In this document: piece by piece, positions 62,042-64,000 of the stretch
Layout: every line of letters starts with the position of its first letter
Position numbering within the stretch: position 1 is the first letter of the stretch
Source of the DNA: Synechococcales cyanobacterium S06
GTDB taxonomy: Bacteria > Cyanobacteriota > Cyanobacteriia > Cyanobacteriales > JAABRE01
DNA length: 64,000 bases
Assembly (NCBI GenBank): GCA_011391125.1
Contig: JAABRE010000001.1
Coordinates: 54,167-118,166, forward strand
Direction of reading: 5' to 3'
Position numbers and translations under genes: made by a program
Notes under the pieces: model-generated
What the model was told of the DNA's origin: nothing
Databases searched by the model: none
The model's input: only the letters and a program-made list of their open reading frames with translations

Positions 62042-62359
62042 ATGAAACGATTTGATATTTATTTGGTTAATCTTGATCCTACTATTGGTAGTGAAATTCG
62101 CAAAACTCGTCCTTGTGTGATCATTTCCCCTAATGAAATGAATGATTATATCAAAACTGTTATTGTTGCCCCCATGACCACCAAAGGGAAAACTTACCCA
62201 ACTCGTATAGAATGTGAATTTCAGGAAAAAAAAGGTTTAATTGTCTTAGATCAAATTAGAACAGTTGATAAAACTCGTTTAGTTAAAAAACTAGGAAAAC
62301 TAGAACAATCGATTCAAGAACAAATTTTATTAATTTTAGGAGAAATGTTTGCCCCTTAA
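62042..62359 (+). CDS. mazF: MazF-type mRNA interferase toxin
   Basis: The 105-residue protein has the PemK/MazF signature (RFDIYLVNLDPTIGSEIRKT, RPCVIISPNEMN, VIVAPMTTKG and LDQIRTVDKTRLVKKLG). It should cut mRNA at a short specific sequence when free of MazE. All core residues seem present, so it is probably active. It begins at the base after the mazE stop. Confidence 0.95.
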   Translation: MKRFDIYLVNLDPTIGSEIRKTRPCVIISPNEMNDYIKTVIVAPMTTKGKTYPTRIECEFQEKKGLIVLDQIRTVDKTRLVKKLGKLEQSIQEQILLILGEMFAP

Positions 62360-62376
62360 ATAAAAATATATTAAAA

Positions 62377-62478
62377 AGTGAATTATTGCCAGAATTAAAT
62401 TTAGAACTTTTTACTAAATATGTTAATTATCATGATCAATATGATGCAGTAACCGAATTTATTAATTGTTTACAATAA
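62377..62478 (+). pseudogene. C-terminal fragment of a third Uma2 gene
   Basis: A 33-codon open stretch reads SELLPELNLELFTKYVNYHD followed by QYDAVTEFINCLQ and a stop. This is nearly the same as the C-terminus of both complete Uma2 genes upstream (SELLPELNL.TFTKYISYPDQYDAV). No start or N-terminal part is present. It begins 18 bp after mazF, so an insertion or unequal recombination brought mazEF against the tail of a Uma2 copy. Confidence 0.9.
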
Positions 62479-62608
62479 ATATAAAATTTTGTTAAATTTA
62501 CTTAAGATAATGCTTTTATTGCTTCACGTACTGGTAAGATTAGGCAGTTATTAGATAAGAATTGGTTATTTTAAAGTTTATATTAAGTAAATTTATGAGG
62601 ATAAAAAT

Positions 62609-63943
62609 ATGGTGGAAGAATTAAAAGAAGAGCAAAAAAGTTTCTCGGTTATTGTACCTGCTTATAACTGTGACAAAGTGATCACTAGAACTTTAGAAAG
62701 TATCTATGAAAGTGTTAAATTTTTTCAAAATAATTATCCCCATTCTCACAATGTTAAGGCGGAAATTGTCGTAGTTAATGATAATTCAACTGATAATACG
62801 TTAGGTGTAATTGTTAATTTTGCCCGTGATAAACCTGATTTATTTAAAGTTGTTGGCCATAAAATTAATAAGGGTGCTGGAGCTGCGAGAAATACGGGAG
62901 TGAAATATTCTCAGGGAGAAATTTTGTTTTTCTGTGATGGAGACGATTTATTTTTGCCTCCCCATATCTATATTTGTTTTCTGGTTTTACAAGGAAAAAT
63001 ACAAGATTTTACCAATTTTCAAATCAGTAATAGTAGTCAAAGATTAAGCATTCAACTGTCTGACAATCCACCTGATGTTATTAGAACAGGAGTTACGATT
63101 CAAGAAAAGATTCATCCGAGTTGGAAAGCGGCGATCGAAAATAGTTTACCCCTGAATTTATGTGTAAAAAGAAAATGTCATGATTTTGTGGAGGGTTTCC
63201 CCGAAGATGAGGTTTTTAAAAAATTAGGTAGTGTGGAAGATACAACTTATCAAAGATATTTAGCGACATTTTTTAAAGTAGCCAAAATCAATTTTCCCAC
63301 AGTGGAATATATCAGATATCCTGGTAATAGCTTGGATAAACAAATGCCTAAATTTGAGTTACCATTCGGCGAATTTAAAGGTATTTTACCCCATGAAGAA
63401 GGCAAAACTCATTTATTTCAGGAAGCCCATCAAATAGGTATTAATAAACTCAATTATTTAAAGGGTAAATTAACTAATTCTATCACAAACTCTCCGCAAA
63501 TTCAGCCTCAAAATGAGCTAAAACAATATCAATTTACTCAAGACTGGTTTAGTATTAATATTCCTATTTGGCAACAATTTCTCACTAAATTTGCTGGCCT
63601 ACCTAACCTTAATTTTTTAGAAATAGGAAGTTGGGAAGGTAGATCGACTTGTTGGCTTTTAGACAATATTCTCACCCATAAATCGGCCAAAATAACTTGT
63701 ATTGATACCTTTGAAGGGGCGATCAAACATCAAACACTAGGTGAGCAATTTTTAAAGTCTGTCGAGTCAAGATTTGAGCATGATATTAGAGAAACAGGAT
63801 CATCGGAAAAAGTGCAGAAAATTGTCGGTTTCTCTCAGGAAGAATTAAGAAAATTGCCCTTCAATAGTTATGATTTAATTTATATTGATGGTTCACATTT
63901 GGGTAGTGTATTTTATGTAGTGAAACTAAAATTAAGTCGATAG
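62609..63943 (+). CDS. Family 2 glycosyltransferase fused to a truncated SAM methyltransferase domain
   Basis: The 444-residue protein has a GT2 domain (about 10-255: FSVIVPAYNCDKVITRTLES, IVVVNDNSTDNT, NKGAGAARNTGVKYSQGEI, FCDGDDLFLPPHIY). A linker follows, then a class I methyltransferase-like domain (about 320-444: FLEIGSWEGRSTCWLLD, ITCIDTFEGA, LIYIDGSHLGSVF). Methyltransf_24 domains normally continue well past the YIDGSH motif with a GG-I-FDDY strand. Here the frame ends 14 residues later (FYVVKLKLSR), so the domain is cut short. It likely acts in surface polysaccharide synthesis if functional. Confidence 0.82.
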   Translation: MVEELKEEQKSFSVIVPAYNCDKVITRTLESIYESVKFFQNNYPHSHNVKAEIVVVNDNSTDNTLGVIVNFARDKPDLFKVVGHKINKGAGAARNTGVKYSQGEILFFCDGDDLFLPPHIYICFLVLQGKIQDFTNFQISNSSQRLSIQLSDNPPDVIRTGVTIQEKIHPSWKAAIENSLPLNLCVKRKCHDFVEGFPEDEVFKKLGSVEDTTYQRYLATFFKVAKINFPTVEYIRYPGNSLDKQMPKFELPFGEFKGILPHEEGKTHLFQEAHQIGINKLNYLKGKLTNSITNSPQIQPQNELKQYQFTQDWFSINIPIWQQFLTKFAGLPNLNFLEIGSWEGRSTCWLLDNILTHKSAKITCIDTFEGAIKHQTLGEQFLKSVESRFEHDIRETGSSEKVQKIVGFSQEELRKLPFNSYDLIYIDGSHLGSVFYVVKLKLSR

Positions 63944-64000
63944 TAATTCCTCATTATAATGAAGGATAAAATAGATAATTGCTGCTTCATGATTAAAGAA
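63944..64000 (+). other. Right window edge: possible start of another broken glycosyltransferase
   Basis: Overlapping the end of the preceding frame, a different frame reads TKIKSIVIPHYNEG (about 63929-63970) and then stops. The motif SIVIPHYNEG resembles the N-terminus of GT2 enzymes. It may mark a deletion junction joining two glycosyltransferase genes. The evidence is short and weak. Confidence 0.3.

Overview
The window is chromosomal DNA of an AT-rich beta-cyanobacterium. The evidence is a beta-carboxysome operon (ccmK2-K1-L-M-N), form IB Rubisco genes (rbcL-rbcX-rbcS), photosystem I genes (psaF-psaJ), NDH-1 CO2-uptake subunits, a high-light-inducible protein, the C-terminal half of a split-intein DnaE, and many HIP1 octamers (GCGATCGC). 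Low GC and abundant heptanucleotide tandem repeats suggest a unicellular Geminocystis/Cyanobacterium/Cyanothece-like lineage, but I cannot name a species from the sequence alone.

Region 1 (1-11.2 kb) is an inorganic-carbon locus. The ndhF-ndhD-cup cluster (CO2 hydration) runs leftward. Diverging from it is ccmK2-K1-L-M-N, followed by rbcL-rbcX-rbcS and a strong terminator. The 650-bp divergent intergenic region holds a compact GC-richer segment with mutually exclusive helices that no gene explains.

Region 2 (11.4-18.6 kb) is a five-gene chemosensory operon: CheW, CheR-TPR, MCP, Cys-rich CheW, and CheA with three Hpt domains plus REC. The CheR-TPR, the MCP tip and the WspD-like N-terminus resemble the Wsp system, but no CheB and no diguanylate cyclase are present.

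Region 3 (18.8-23.6 kb) carries a DUF3288 protein, a WD40 protein, a MerR regulator, a small membrane protein, an HLIP, YvcK and TsaE.

Region 4 (23.8-38.4 kb) is a defence island. It has a single-chain type ISP-like restriction-modification enzyme, a vapBC pair with a clear palindromic operator, and a leftward five-gene run that I read as dpdE-F-G-H-I. These are the helicase/ATPase (restriction-side) genes of the 7-deazaguanine Dpd system. None of the modification genes (dpdA, B, C) and neither dpdD nor dpdJ/K is in the window. This is the best candidate here for an unusual system.

Region 5 (38.5-59.6 kb) is mostly housekeeping: tldD, dnaE-C with its intein half, a NUDIX protein, a TIGR04282 glycosyltransferase, a RelE-type pair, a methyltransferase, psaF-psaJ, tsaD, truB, an RNA-binding protein, a PfkB kinase, a ferredoxin/Ycf35/DUF2997 cluster, an oxidoreductase, trpD, a pentapeptide protein, purK, tRNA-Thr(CGU), DUF3493, recA and an aldo/keto reductase. 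Small dispersed repeat families are scattered between these genes.

Region 6 (59.8-64 kb) is accessory DNA. It holds two near-identical Uma2 genes and a fragment of a third, a Phd/YefM antitoxin whose YoeB-like toxin has an in-frame stop, mazEF, and a glycosyltransferase-methyltransferase gene that ends abnormally.
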